A stretch of DNA of 45,562 nt from Phycicoccus flavus. GTDB lineage: Bacteria > Actinomycetota > Actinomycetes > Actinomycetales > Dermatophilaceae. The stretch lies in contig NZ_SAYU02000031.1 in the NCBI RefSeq assembly GCF_004025965.2, positions 1-45,562 of the forward strand, given 5' to 3'. Of the stretch, positions 1-8,890 are shown piece by piece (the first letter of the stretch is position 1; each line of letters opens with the position of its first letter). The notes beneath the pieces are model-generated. The model was given only the letters and a program-made list of their open reading frames with translations, ran no database searches and was not told the DNA's origin. The translations under genes and the position numbers were made by a program.

Positions 1-576
1 CTCTTCGACGGCCTCGACCTCGGCGGGTCCGGACGCCCCGGAGCCGCGGGTCCCGCGACCCACGACAGCGCGCACGCCGCCCTCGTCAACGCCGCCGGCG
101 TCCCCACCTGGGCGCAGGCCGCCGCGGAGGGCCGCGGTCCCGACGGGGGTCCGGTCGCCCCTCCTGGGCGGCTCGACGCCGACGCCCTCCTCGAGGGCCT
201 GAACCCCCAGCAGCGCGAGGCCGTGCTCCACGAGGGGCCGCCACTGCTCATCGTCGCGGGCGCCGGGTCGGGCAAGACCCGGGTCCTCACCCACCGCATC
301 GCCCACCTGCTCGCCGACCGCGGGGTGCAGCCGGGACAGGTGCTCGCCATCACCTTCACGAACAAGGCCGCAGCGGAGATGCGCGAGCGGGTGTCGGCGC
401 TCGTCGGCCCGCGGGCCAGGGCGATGTGGGTCATGACCTTCCACAGCGCGTGCGTGCGGATCCTGCGCCGCGAGGCCGACAAGGTCGGGATGCGCTCGCA
501 GTTCTCCATCTACGACGCCGCCGACAGCCAGCGACGCCGGCGGTCGTCGGCCGGGCTGCGAGGATGGCCCGCGTGA
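1..576 (+). pseudogene. Truncated pcrA/uvrD 5' fragment
   Basis: Bases 1-533 align without gaps to 16197-16729, the 5' part of the intact pcrA, with nine mismatches (about 98.3% identity). The window opens at codon 4 of that gene. The fragment encodes the Q motif (LNPQQREAV), Walker A (GAGSGKT) and motif Ia ([10 protein letters not shown]), then stops matching after DSQR. The frame runs 14 more codons through unrelated sequence to a TGA at 574-576. All later helicase motifs are missing, including the DEYQD box, so no working helicase can be made. Two differences change the protein (Gly to Asp, Val to Leu, fragment to intact) and seven are synonymous. It could be a real partial duplication or a joining artefact at the edge of an assembled piece. 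Confidence 0.85.
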
Positions 577-1826
577 CCGGCTCCGACACCGTGCCCGACG
601 ACTTCGCCCGCTACGTCGCCGACTCCCCGACGTCCTACCACGCTGCCGCCGCGGCCCGGGACCGGTTCGTGGCGGCCGGGTTCACCGCTCTCGAGGAGTC
701 CGCCGAGTGGCCCACCGCTCCGGGCGGATACGTCGTCGTCCGCGACGGCGCGGTCGTCGCCTGGCGGGTGCCGGCCGGTGCCGGGCCGACGACGCCGTTC
801 CGGGTGCTCGGCGCACACACCGACTCGCCGGGCTTCCGGCTGAAGCCGCACGCCGTCGTCCGCGCCGACGGCTGGGAGCGCCTCAACGTCGAGGTCTACG
901 GCGGGCCGATCCTCGGCAGCTGGTTCGACCGGGACCTCGCCGTCGCCGGGAGGGTGGTCGACCCCGACGGCACCGTCCGGCTCGTGCGCACCGAGGCGGT
1001 CGCCCGCATCCCGCACGTGGCGATCCACCTCGAGCGCACCGACGACTTCCGCCCCGACCGCCAGCGCCACCTCCTGCCCGTCGTCGGGGTCGACGACGGC
1101 TCCGACCCCGCCGACGTCCGCCACTGGCTGCGGGAGGCGCTCGGGGACGCCGTCGCCGGGGACCTCTTCCTCGCCGACACCCAGCCCGCCGCGCGCATCG
1201 GCGTCGGCGGCCGGCTGCTCGCCTGCGGCCGGATGGACAACCTCACGAGCGTCCACGCCGGTCTCGCCGGGCTGCTCGAGGCACCGGAGGACGCCGGGCA
1301 CGTCGCCGTCCTCGCGGCCTTCGACCACGAGGAGGTCGGGTCGGCGTCGACGTCCGGCGCGGCCGGCCCGCTGCTCGAGGACGTCGTCGGCCGGATCCAG
1401 GAGGGGCTGGGCGCGAGCCGGTCCGAGGCCGCCAGGGCGCTGCGCGGGTCCTGGCTGCTCTCCAGCGACGCCGGACACCTCGTCCACCCCGGGCACCCGG
1501 AGAAGCACGACCCCGGCAACCGCCCGCGTCCCGGCGGCGGTCCGCTGCTCAAGGTCAGCGCCACCCAGCGGTACACGACCGACGCGCGCGGCGAGGCGCT
1601 CTTCGCGGCCACCTGCGCCGCCGCCGGGGTGCCGTGGCAGCACTACGTCAACGTCAACACCATCCCCGGCGGCTCGACGATCGGACCGCTCGCCGCGACC
1701 CGGCTCGGGATCCCCACGGTGGACGTCGGGGTCGGGCTGCTGTCGATGCACTCCGCCCGCGAGCTCGTGCACGTCGACGACCTCGTCGCCCTGCACGCGG
1801 CGGTCGCCGCCTTCCTCGCCGGCTGA
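564..1826 (+). CDS. apeB: M18 family aminopeptidase
   Basis: Cytoplasmic zinc aminopeptidase that removes N-terminal residues from peptides; 420 residues, usual for bacterial M18 enzymes. Counted from ATG 564, the visible family motifs are AHTDSPGF (His85), GRMDNL (Asp225), DHEEVGS (Glu256/257) and SMHSARE (His396), fitting the two-zinc site. [10 protein letters not shown] and HPEKHDP are further M18 signatures. ATG 564 and GTG 573 are both possible starts; the protein is MARVTGSD or MTGSD. The gene starts only 30 bases after the junction with the pcrA fragment, so its native promoter region appears to be cut away or replaced. It converges on the membrane protein gene ending at 1848. Confidence 0.9.
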   Translation: MARVTGSDTVPDDFARYVADSPTSYHAAAAARDRFVAAGFTALEESAEWPTAPGGYVVVRDGAVVAWRVPAGAGPTTPFRVLGAHTDSPGFRLKPHAVVRADGWERLNVEVYGGPILGSWFDRDLAVAGRVVDPDGTVRLVRTEAVARIPHVAIHLERTDDFRPDRQRHLLPVVGVDDGSDPADVRHWLREALGDAVAGDLFLADTQPAARIGVGGRLLACGRMDNLTSVHAGLAGLLEAPEDAGHVAVLAAFDHEEVGSASTSGAAGPLLEDVVGRIQEGLGASRSEAARALRGSWLLSSDAGHLVHPGHPEKHDPGNRPRPGGGPLLKVSATQRYTTDARGEALFAATCAAAGVPWQHYVNVNTIPGGSTIGPLAATRLGIPTVDVGVGLLSMHSARELVHVDDLVALHAAVAAFLAG

Positions 1827-1847
1827 CGAGGGACCCCGCGACGGGCC

Positions 1848-2972
1848 TCAGCCCGGGTCGGGCCGCGGGCCGCGCCGGGCCTCGCCGGGCACCGGCACCC
1901 GGCCGTGCCGGAACAGGGGCTCCTCGCCCTCGGCCGGCGGCTCCTTCTTGGGACTCAGCGACCACAGCAGCCAGCCGATCCCCCCGAGCGGCACCTCCAT
2001 GACGTGGGTGACGAGCGAGAACAGGACGACCCCGCCGGTGGCCGCCGCGGCGTCGGCCCCCCAGCCGACGAGGATCGCGCTCGTCGCCGTCTCGGTGACC
2101 CCGACCCCGCCCGGCGTGATACCGACCGCCGTGAGCAGCCGGCCGACGGCGTAGGCCGCGAAGAGCAGGTCCAGCGACAGCGTGACGCCCGTCTCGCGCA
2201 TGACGAGGACGAAGAGGACGTAGTACGTCCCGAAGAAGGCGACGATCCCGAGGCTCATCGACCACCAGCGCCAGCGGACGACGTCGATGATGCGCGAGCG
2301 CAGGTCGCTCACGAGGTCCGCGACGCTCATCGCGGGGCCGGTGGCGCGCCGTCGTCGCACCAGCGGCCGGACCACGCGGTCGATCACCGCCCCGACCCGC
2401 TGGGCGACCCGCTCGCTGGCGAGCATGGCCGCCACCGTCCCGATGATCGCGAGCCCCGACAGCGACCCGGCGACGGCGAGGTCGGTGAGCGCGCGCGGCA
2501 GGTCGACCCCACCGGCGACGAGGACGAGGATCGCCAGCACCGGCAGCGCGATCCGGGCCAGGACGTTCCAGATGCCGGTGACGACGGCGGACGTCGACGT
2601 CGCGCGCCGGGTGAAGCCCCACGACCGGCACAGCGCGAAGGTGGCGGCGAGGCCGAGCGCCCCGCCGCCGGGCAGCAGGTTCGAGACCGACGACCCGCAG
2701 AGGTTGATGACGAGGGCCTTGCCGTGGGTCAGGCCGCGCAGCGAGCCGGTGAAGGTGAAGGTGTAGAACCACAGCCCGACGAGCATGAGCAGCTGCAGGC
2801 CGACCGCGTGCAGCAGCGGCACGGTGCGGATGACGGCCCAGATGTCGGACCACGACGTCTTCGCGAAGTAGGGCAGCCCCCACACGAGCAGCACGGCCGC
2901 CAGCGACAGCCCGACGAGGAACTGGAGGACCTGGCGGCCCTGGGTCGGCAGCTCGACGCCGCCGGCCCTCAC
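1848..2972 (-). CDS. Flippase-like membrane protein (LPG synthase TM / UPF0104 family)
   Basis: A 374-residue polytopic membrane protein with the look of the lysylphosphatidylglycerol synthase transmembrane family: repeated hydrophobic segments, NLLPGGGALG near residue 90 and TPGGVGVTETATS late in the protein, both typical of that fold. Members translocate or help synthesise lipids or glycolipids. The GTG start (complement of 2970-2972) overlaps the TGA stop of the upstream PIG-L deacetylase, so the two are translationally coupled. The tail is charged and proline-rich. The substrate cannot be read from sequence; coupling to a deacetylase and a nearby glycosyltransferase points to a glycolipid. 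Confidence 0.8.
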   Translation of the reverse strand: MRAGGVELPTQGRQVLQFLVGLSLAAVLLVWGLPYFAKTSWSDIWAVIRTVPLLHAVGLQLLMLVGLWFYTFTFTGSLRGLTHGKALVINLCGSSVSNLLPGGGALGLAATFALCRSWGFTRRATSTSAVVTGIWNVLARIALPVLAILVLVAGGVDLPRALTDLAVAGSLSGLAIIGTVAAMLASERVAQRVGAVIDRVVRPLVRRRRATGPAMSVADLVSDLRSRIIDVVRWRWWSMSLGIVAFFGTYYVLFVLVMRETGVTLSLDLLFAAYAVGRLLTAVGITPGGVGVTETATSAILVGWGADAAAATGGVVLFSLVTHVMEVPLGGIGWLLWSLSPKKEPPAEGEEPLFRHGRVPVPGEARRGPRPDPG

Positions 2973-3814
2973 GGCAGGCCCTCGAAGACGTCCCGGCGGA
3001 CGCCGCCGCGGAACGGTCCGGAGGGGTCCCGGTACCACTCGCGGCCGAAGACGAGGTCGTAGAGGGGCCGCGGGATGCGCAGGAAGACGGCGAGCGTGCG
3101 GTCGCCGGTCTGCACACCCGCGCCGGGGGCCGACGCGCCGCCGCCGGTGGCCTGGGAGGCGTGCGCCCGCATCGCGGACCGCTTGGCCTCGACGTGGCGG
3201 CGGACGTCGATGCGGTGGGTGATGTCGCGCCGGGCGGTGAAGGCCCGTTCGAAGCTCGTGGGGTCGAACTCCTCCGGGAAGCGGTAGACGCGCGCGGCGA
3301 GCCGGACGGCGCGGGCGATGGTGTCGCGCGGGACGGTGGCCTCGAGCACCCGCGGCGTCCCGGCGATCCGGGCCGCCCGGGCGCCGACCTCGTGCACCCG
3401 CCGGTGGTCGCGGTGGCCGTAGCCGCCCGCGGCGTCGTAGCTGAGCAGGACATCGGCGCGCTCGGTGCGCAGGATGGCCGCGAGCCGTTCGGCGGCCTCC
3501 TCGACCGGGGCCCGGCAGAAGCGCGTCACGTCGGGCAGGTCCGGCTCGGGCTCGGGTCCGCTGCCGCTGTCCGCGTAGCCCAGCCACTCGACCCGGACGA
3601 CGCCGAGCGCCGCGGCCGACCGCGCCGCCTCCGCGAGCCGCAGCTGTCCGAGGCCGATCCGCCGCAGGTCGTCGTCGGCCAGCCCCGCCCCGCCGTTGGT
3701 CGCGAGGACGAGCACGACGCGGTGCCCCTCGGCGGCGGCCTTCGCCATCGTGCCGGCCGTGAGGAGCGCCTCGTCGTCGGGGTGGGCGTGGAACGCCACG
3801 AGCGTGCGGGACAT
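2969..3814 (-). CDS. PIG-L family N-deacetylase
   Basis: Zinc-dependent deacetylase of the PIG-L/LmbE/MshB group, which remove acetyl groups from N-acetylglucosamine-type sugars. 281 residues from the ATG at 3814, giving MSRTLVAFHAHPDDE; an ATG three codons earlier is also open. AHPDDE at residues 10-15 supplies the His and Asp zinc ligands, and the later YGHRDHRRVH supplies another His. The stop overlaps the start of the flippase-like gene. It is divergent from the GT4 gene, with about 35 bases between start codons. MshB-like activity is possible, but nothing else here belongs to mycothiol synthesis, so I do not name it mshB. Confidence 0.85.
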   Translation of the reverse strand: MSRTLVAFHAHPDDEALLTAGTMAKAAAEGHRVVLVLATNGGAGLADDDLRRIGLGQLRLAEAARSAAALGVVRVEWLGYADSGSGPEPEPDLPDVTRFCRAPVEEAAERLAAILRTERADVLLSYDAAGGYGHRDHRRVHEVGARAARIAGTPRVLEATVPRDTIARAVRLAARVYRFPEEFDPTSFERAFTARRDITHRIDVRRHVEAKRSAMRAHASQATGGGASAPGAGVQTGDRTLAVFLRIPRPLYDLVFGREWYRDPSGPFRGGVRRDVFEGLP

Positions 3815-3849
3815 CGCGCCCATCCTCGCGCATGGCAGGGTGGTCCCCC

Positions 3850-4989
3850 GTGAAGGTCGCGCTCCTGTCGGACTGCTACCCGCCGCGGGTCGGGGGCATC
3901 GAGCGGCAGGTCCACGACCTCGCGCACCGGCTGGCCGGCGCGGGGCACGACGTCGAGGTGTTCACGGCCACCACCGGACCCGGGGGAGAGCGGCACGGCG
4001 CGCGGACCGCGGAGGACGGCGGCGTCGTCGTGCACCGGATGGCGCTGCCGCTGCCCGGCGGGGTCCCGGTCAACCCGCTGGCCCCGCCGGAGGTCCGTCG
4101 CCGGCTGGACGCGGGCGGCTTCGACGTCGCCCACGCCCACCTCGGCGTCGTCAGCCCGTTCGCCACCGACCTCGTGCGCACCGCCCGCGACGCCGGGCTG
4201 CCGGTGGCCGCCACCTTCCACTGCGTCCTCGGGGGGGCCGTGCCGGGGATGCGGGCCGCGGGCCACCTGCGGCGCTGGGCCGGCCGCGGGGTGGCCCTGA
4301 GCGCGGTGTCGCGGATGGCCGCCGACCAGGTCTCGCGCGCCGCCGGCGGGGCGCGGGTCGAGGTGCTCAACAACGGGGTCGACGCCGGCTGGTGGAGCGA
4401 GAGGGGCACCGACGACGCGGCGGACGGGGACGGCCCGTCGTCCGGGCTGCACGTCGTCACCGTGATGCGGCTCGTGCGGCGCAAGCGTCCCCTGGCGCTC
4501 CTCGGCGCACTGCACCGCACCCGGACCCTGCTCCCCGACGACGTGCCGCTGCGGGTCACCGTCGCCGGCGAGGGGCCGCAGCGGCGGGTCATGGAGTCCT
4601 ACCTGCGGGCCCGCGGCATGGGCTGGGTGGCTCTGCCCGGGCGCCTGGACCGCGTCGGCCTGCGCCGCCTGCACCACGCCGCCGACGTCTACCTGTCCGC
4701 GGCCCGCCTCGAGGCGTTCGGCATCGCCGCGCTGGAGGCCCGGGCCGCCGGCCTGCCGGTCGTCGCGCTGCGGGGCACCGGCGTGGACGACGTCGTGAGC
4801 CACGGGGTCGACGGCCTGCTCGTCCCCGACGACGAGGCGCTGGCCGTCGCCGTGGCCGGGCTGGGCGCCGACCCCGGGCGGCTCGCCGCGATGCGCGAGC
4901 ACCTGCGGGCGGTGCCGCCGCGGCAGGGCTGGGAGCGGGTGCTCGACGCGACGGTCGCCGAGTACCGCCGGGCCGGGGCCGCCGGGTGA
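3850..4989 (+). CDS. GT4 family glycosyltransferase
   Basis: Retaining sugar-nucleotide-dependent glycosyltransferase of the GT-B fold, 379 residues from GTG 3850. The N-terminus MKVALLSDCYPPRVGGIERQ is the standard GT4 glycine-rich acceptor-side start, and EAFGIAALEA near residue 290 is the EX7E donor-binding motif. An upstream ATG at 3832 is in frame, but the GTG begins exactly at the conserved beta strand and has AGGG upstream, so I prefer it. The stop overlaps the GTG of the Nudix gene (GTGA). It probably transfers a sugar to a lipid or metabolite handled with the adjacent PIG-L and flippase-like proteins. Confidence 0.85.
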   Translation: MKVALLSDCYPPRVGGIERQVHDLAHRLAGAGHDVEVFTATTGPGGERHGARTAEDGGVVVHRMALPLPGGVPVNPLAPPEVRRRLDAGGFDVAHAHLGVVSPFATDLVRTARDAGLPVAATFHCVLGGAVPGMRAAGHLRRWAGRGVALSAVSRMAADQVSRAAGGARVEVLNNGVDAGWWSERGTDDAADGDGPSSGLHVVTVMRLVRRKRPLALLGALHRTRTLLPDDVPLRVTVAGEGPQRRVMESYLRARGMGWVALPGRLDRVGLRRLHHAADVYLSAARLEAFGIAALEARAAGLPVVALRGTGVDDVVSHGVDGLLVPDDEALAVAVAGLGADPGRLAAMREHLRAVPPRQGWERVLDATVAEYRRAGAAG

Positions 4990-5681
4990 TCACCGTCGTC
5001 GGCCGGTCCGCCGGCACCGAGGTCGCGCGGTTCGTCCTCGAGCACGGCGCCGACCCGGCCGACGGGCTCGCCGCCCGGGGCTGGGCGACCGCGCCCGACG
5101 CCCCCGGTGACCCGTCGCGCGCGCCGGGGGTCGCCGTCAGCGGGGTCCTCGGCCGCCTCGTGCTCACCTACGACGTGACGGCCACGCGGGCCGTCGCCGC
5201 GTCGGCGGGACCGGCCGGGCCGGGGCTGTCCGCCACGGACCGGGCCGCGGTGACGCCCCGCCAGCGGGTGGCCGCGTACGCCGTCGTCGTCGACGCCGGA
5301 CGCCTGCTGCTCACCCGGCTGTCGACCCGCACCGACGCCCCGGGCCGGTGGACGCTGCCCGGCGGCGGGCTGGACCCCGGCGAGTCGGCGGAGGCCGCCG
5401 TCGTCCGGGAGGTGAGGGAGGAGACGGGCCAGGACGTGGCCGACCTGCGGTTCGTCGGCGTGATGACCGCCCACTGGGTCGGCCGGTCCGACCGCGGCGC
5501 CGAGGACTACCACGCCGTCCGGTTGCTGCACACGGCCGTGTGCCCGGCACCCGGAGAGCCCGTCGTGCACGACGTCGGGGGCTCGACCTCGGACGCCCGG
5601 TGGGTCGCCCTGGACGCGCTCGGCGCCCTCGACCTCGTCCCCACCGTGCGGTGGGCCCTGCGGGCCACCGGCCACGCCTGA
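4986..5681 (+). CDS. NUDIX hydrolase domain protein
   Basis: A 231-residue protein whose C-terminal half is a Nudix hydrolase. GGGLDPGESAEAAVVREV followed by REETGQD matches GX5EX7REUXEEXGU, the magnesium-binding site for cleaving nucleoside-diphosphate-linked compounds. Residues 1 to about 95 precede the domain and are of no family I recognise. The GTG start overlaps the glycosyltransferase TGA, so the pair is co-translated. A Nudix enzyme next to a sugar-nucleotide-using transferase could hydrolyse NDP-sugars, but that is inference. Confidence 0.85.
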   Translation: MITVVGRSAGTEVARFVLEHGADPADGLAARGWATAPDAPGDPSRAPGVAVSGVLGRLVLTYDVTATRAVAASAGPAGPGLSATDRAAVTPRQRVAAYAVVVDAGRLLLTRLSTRTDAPGRWTLPGGGLDPGESAEAAVVREVREETGQDVADLRFVGVMTAHWVGRSDRGAEDYHAVRLLHTAVCPAPGEPVVHDVGGSTSDARWVALDALGALDLVPTVRWALRATGHA

Positions 5682-5717
5682 GCGCGACCGGGGCCGCAGG
5701 GCCCACGGGGTGGAGGG

Positions 5718-6119
5718 TCAGTCGGCCCGCCGCCCGGCGCGCAGACCGAGGACCCCGACCCCGGCGACGACGACCCCGCCGGCGACGACGGCCCACGGAC
5801 CGATCTCGTCCCAGGCCGGGCTCACGTCGGCGGACTGCCCGACGAGGACGACGACGGCGACGAGCAGGCCGAGGAGCCCGAGGAAGAGGGCGAACGGGGC
5901 CGGGCCGGTGCGGTAGACGACCGGTGGGCCGTACGGCTGCGGCACCCCCGTCGGGGTGGGGCCGGCCGTCGTGGCGGGCGGCGGCACCGCCCGGCCGGCA
6001 GCCTCCGATTCCGGGCCCTCGGGGCCGTCCTCGCGGGTGGTCCCGCCCTCGAGACCGAGGTCGGCCGAGAGGGTCCGGGTGTCGTCGTCGGACCTGGGGT
6101 GGGTGTCGTCGGTGGCCAT
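5718..6119 (-). CDS. Small two-TM membrane protein
   Basis: A 133-residue protein of no family I can name. Residues 1 to about 70 are polar and rich in Pro, Asp and Thr, followed by two hydrophobic segments (FALFLGLLGLLVAVVVLVG and WAVVAGGVVVAGVGVLGL) and a short basic tail. The start codon follows the stop of the PspC gene with one base between (TGA-C-ATG), so the two form one operon. A role in the same envelope-stress response is likely from context only. Confidence 0.7.
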   Translation of the reverse strand: MATDDTHPRSDDDTRTLSADLGLEGGTTREDGPEGPESEAAGRAVPPPATTAGPTPTGVPQPYGPPVVYRTGPAPFALFLGLLGLLVAVVVLVGQSADVSPAWDEIGPWAVVAGGVVVAGVGVLGLRAGRRAD

Positions 6120-6120
6120 G

Positions 6121-7521
6121 TCAGCCCTCCTCGTCGATGGTGATGTCGCCGAACCCGAGCTGGACGGAGACGACGAGGTCCGGCTCGCCGCCGTCCCCGG
6201 TGACCACGCGGGGCGCGCGGTCGGTGCCGTCCTGCAGGACGTCGCTGCGCCGTTCGCCGGACGCGGTCGTGTAGTCGTGCTCGATGCGTCCGAGCCCGGT
6301 GGTCGGGACGATCTCGACGGTGAGGTCGGCGGGGACGCGGATGTCGAGCTGCCCGGCGCCGAGGCTGGCGCGGACCTCGCCGGCGGGGGCGCCGTCCGGC
6401 GGGGCGGTGAGCTGCCGCAGGTCGAGGACGGCGTCGCCCGCGCCCAGCTCGTAGTCGGCCGGCAGGCCGGACGTCATGGGGGTCCAGGTGCGGTCCCCGA
6501 AGCCGCCGCGTGCGTCGACCGCCTGGGTCGCGGCGGCCGTCGCGACGCCGAGGAAGGCCAGGACGACGACGAGGAAGCCGCTGAACCCGGCGGCCCGGCC
6601 GGAGAGGCCCAGCCCGACGACGACGGCCGAGACCCCGGCCAGGGCCAGCACGATCCCGAGGACGGCCGGCTCGCCCGGGAACCCGACGGGCCCGGCGAGC
6701 AGCGTCCCCAGACCGCCGAGGACGATGGCGACCCCGAGCGAGACGAGCCCGACGAACCCGCTCGGACGCCGGCGGCGGGGCCGCGGGGGCGGCGGCGGCA
6801 CGGGGGCGGCGGGCGGGCGAGCGCCGCCGTAGGGGCCGCGGGCGAGGGTGCCCGGTCCGCCGGGGGGCGTCCCGGCCGGCGCCGCGGTGGACGGAGCGCC
6901 GGTGTCGAGCGTGCCGGGGGCGAAGGAGCTGGTCGGTGCGGACATCGGGGGTCCTCCGGGGGTGGGGCCGGCGACGGTGTCGTCGCCGACGGGAGCGGGG
7001 GTGCCGGGTGGCGGCGGCGGGGGGACGGCGCGGGCGGGGCCGGTGCCCGGCCACGGGGCGAGGGCGCCGGGCCGGCTGCGGGTGGCGAGGAACCACACGA
7101 CGAGCGCGACCGGCAGGACGATCCACAGCGAGCTGCCGATGCCGTCGTTCCCGAAGCCCACCGAGGCGAGCCCGCCGACGACGAACAGCCCGGCGGCGAC
7201 GCCGAGGACGACGGGCCAGGCCTCGCCCTGCCGCAGCGCGCGCTCGGCGAGGACGCGGTCGTGGCGGTCGGGCAGGACGAACCACAGGACGAGGTAGAGG
7301 GCGATGCCGAAGCCGCCGGCGATGGTCAGGGCGATGGCCGCGGCCCGGATGAGCAGGGGGTCGACGTCGACCCGGGCCGCGATGCCCGAGCAGACGCCGC
7401 CGAACCAGCGGCGGTCGGTGTCCCGGCGCAGACCGAGGCCGCGCAGCCGGGAGAAGAGGTCGTCGAGGGCGCCGGGCGCTCGCTGGGGCGGCGGGGGCTC
7501 CTGGGTGGTCGTGTCCGTCAT
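6121..7521 (-). CDS. PspC domain membrane protein with LiaF-like C-terminus
   Basis: 466 residues. The N-terminal part (about 35-95) is a PspC domain: RRWFGGVCSGIAARVDVDPLLIRAAAIAL followed by a hydrophobic hairpin. Further membrane helices follow, interrupted by a Pro/Gly-rich linker. The last 110 residues (GAGDAVLDLRQL to FGDITIDEEG) look like the extracytoplasmic beta-helical domain of LiaF/DUF2154 proteins. Such proteins sense or buffer envelope stress. It is divergent from a kinase that also carries a PspC domain, and the region between them holds the palindrome AGGGTCGACCCT, so it is a probable target of that two-component system. Confidence 0.85.
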   Translation of the reverse strand: MTDTTTQEPPPPQRAPGALDDLFSRLRGLGLRRDTDRRWFGGVCSGIAARVDVDPLLIRAAAIALTIAGGFGIALYLVLWFVLPDRHDRVLAERALRQGEAWPVVLGVAAGLFVVGGLASVGFGNDGIGSSLWIVLPVALVVWFLATRSRPGALAPWPGTGPARAVPPPPPPGTPAPVGDDTVAGPTPGGPPMSAPTSSFAPGTLDTGAPSTAAPAGTPPGGPGTLARGPYGGARPPAAPVPPPPPRPRRRRPSGFVGLVSLGVAIVLGGLGTLLAGPVGFPGEPAVLGIVLALAGVSAVVVGLGLSGRAAGFSGFLVVVLAFLGVATAAATQAVDARGGFGDRTWTPMTSGLPADYELGAGDAVLDLRQLTAPPDGAPAGEVRASLGAGQLDIRVPADLTVEIVPTTGLGRIEHDYTTASGERRSDVLQDGTDRAPRVVTGDGGEPDLVVSVQLGFGDITIDEEG

Positions 7522-7560
7522 ACCGACCAGGGTCCCGGCGACGGCCGCCCGCCCGCCATG

Positions 7561-7585
7561 AGGGTCGACCCTGACCCTGCCCTGA
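7561..7585. promoter_or_regulatory. Palindrome and CCCT repeats in divergent promoter region
   Basis: AGGGTCGACCCT at 7561-7572 is a perfect 12-base palindrome, followed at once by GACCCTGCCCTGA, which repeats the CCCT half-site. It sits between the PspC gene (starts 7521, minus) and the PspC-kinase gene (starts 7637, plus). The layout suits binding of the LuxR-type regulator encoded downstream. Function is inferred from position. Confidence 0.5.
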
Positions 7586-7636
7586 GCGGACCCCTGGAGC
7601 GGGCCCGGAGGCCTCCCGGTGCGTCAGGATGGGGGT

Positions 7637-8890
7637 GTGCCCACCCCCTACGAGCCCGCGACCGTCCGGGCCGCCGCCGCCGCGCCCGAGCCGGTGCCGG
7701 CGCCGTCCCGGCCGCCGCTCGTGCGCTCGCGGGCGGCCGGGTGGACGCCCGGGGTCTGCGAGGCCGTGGCCCGCCACCTCGGGGTGTCGCGGCGGCTCGT
7801 GCGGCTCGCGTTCGTCGTCCTCGCGGTCTCCGGCGGGGCCGGCGTGGCCGCGTACGTCTTCCTCTGGGCCCTCACCGGCGAGGAGGACATCGCCCCGCAG
7901 GACGAGCCCGGCCGGCGCTGGTCCGAGCGGCGCCGGTGGCTGCTCTACCTCGCGGTCGGCGTCGTCATCGTCCTCGTGGGGCTGGCGCTGCTCGTCCCCG
8001 GCGTCGGCGTCGACATCCGCGGCTCCTTCCTCGTGCCGGTCGTCGCCATCGGGGTCGGGGCGGTCGTCGCCTGGAGCACCCTCGACGACGCCCAGCGCAC
8101 CCGGTGGCTGTCGTCGGGGCCCGGCGGCGTCGGGTGGCTGCGGGTGGGCATCGGGTCCATCCTCGCGCTCGTCGGCATCCTCGCGCTGATGACCCGCGGC
8201 CGCTCCGTCACCGTCGTCTGGGACGCGATGCTCGCGGCGCTGTCGGTGCTCGTCGGCGCGCTCATCCTCGCGGCCCCGTGGGCCGTCCGGCTGTGGAGCG
8301 ACTTCCGGCGCGAGCAGGTCGCCGCCGCCCGCGCCACCGAGCGCGCCGACATCGCCGCCCACCTGCACGACTCCGTGCTGCAGACCCTCGCCCTCATCCA
8401 GCGCCAGTCCGCCGACCCGCAGGCCGTGACCCGGCTGGCCCGGGCCCAGGAGCGCGAGCTGCGGACCTGGCTCTACGACGGGCCGACCGGCTCTCAGGAG
8501 TCGCTGGCCGCCGCCGTCACCGAGGTCGCGCACGAGGTCGAGGACGTGCACGGCGTCCCCGTCGACCTCGTCGTCACCGGCGACCGGCCCTTCGAGCAGC
8601 ACGGCGTCGCCCTGTCCCGGGCGCTGCGCGAGGCACTGCTCAACGCCGTCCGGCACGGCGCCCCACCCGTCACCGCCTACGTCGAGATCGGGCCGAGCGG
8701 GGTCGAGGCGTTCGTCCGCGACCGCGGCACGGGCTTCGACCTCGACGCCGTCCCCGAGGATCGGCTCGGGGTCCGCCAGTCCGTCCTCGGCCGCATGGAA
8801 CGGCACGGCGGCTCGGCCCGGGTCCGCCGCCGCGAGGACGGCACCGAGGTCGAGCTGCGGCTGCCGCCGATCGAAGGAGAACCGACATGA
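7637..8890 (+). CDS. PspC-domain sensor histidine kinase
   Basis: 417 residues from GTG 7637. An N-terminal PspC domain (about 30-80, WTPGVCEAVARHLGVSRRLVRLAFVV) and several membrane helices (about 95-220) lead to a HisKA_3-type dimerisation region with AHLHDSVLQT; the phospho-acceptor His is about residue 244. A HATPase domain follows, with EALLNAVRHG (N box) and VRDRGTGFD (G1 box). It phosphorylates the regulator encoded next, whose ATG overlaps this stop (ATGA). CAGGAT lies seven bases before the GTG and could be the -10 of a leaderless transcript; an upstream in-frame GTG at 7619 is less likely. PspC here probably replaces a periplasmic sensor and reads membrane state. Confidence 0.9.
   Translation: MPTPYEPATVRAAAAAPEPVPAPSRPPLVRSRAAGWTPGVCEAVARHLGVSRRLVRLAFVVLAVSGGAGVAAYVFLWALTGEEDIAPQDEPGRRWSERRRWLLYLAVGVVIVLVGLALLVPGVGVDIRGSFLVPVVAIGVGAVVAWSTLDDAQRTRWLSSGPGGVGWLRVGIGSILALVGILALMTRGRSVTVVWDAMLAALSVLVGALILAAPWAVRLWSDFRREQVAAARATERADIAAHLHDSVLQTLALIQRQSADPQAVTRLARAQERELRTWLYDGPTGSQESLAAAVTEVAHEVEDVHGVPVDLVVTGDRPFEQHGVALSRALREALLNAVRHGAPPVTAYVEIGPSGVEAFVRDRGTGFDLDAVPEDRLGVRQSVLGRMERHGGSARVRRREDGTEVELRLPPIEGEPT

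Noticed and set aside
1-576. The pcrA fragment as an intact small helicase or regulatory protein
   Set aside because: It stops before motifs II-VI and ends in 14 codons of unrelated sequence; nothing suggests a selected product.
510-1796. A 428-codon open frame on the minus strand opposite the M18 aminopeptidase
   Set aside because: Its translation is Arg/Gly/Asp/Val-rich low complexity with no motif, the usual shadow of a GC-rich gene in another frame.
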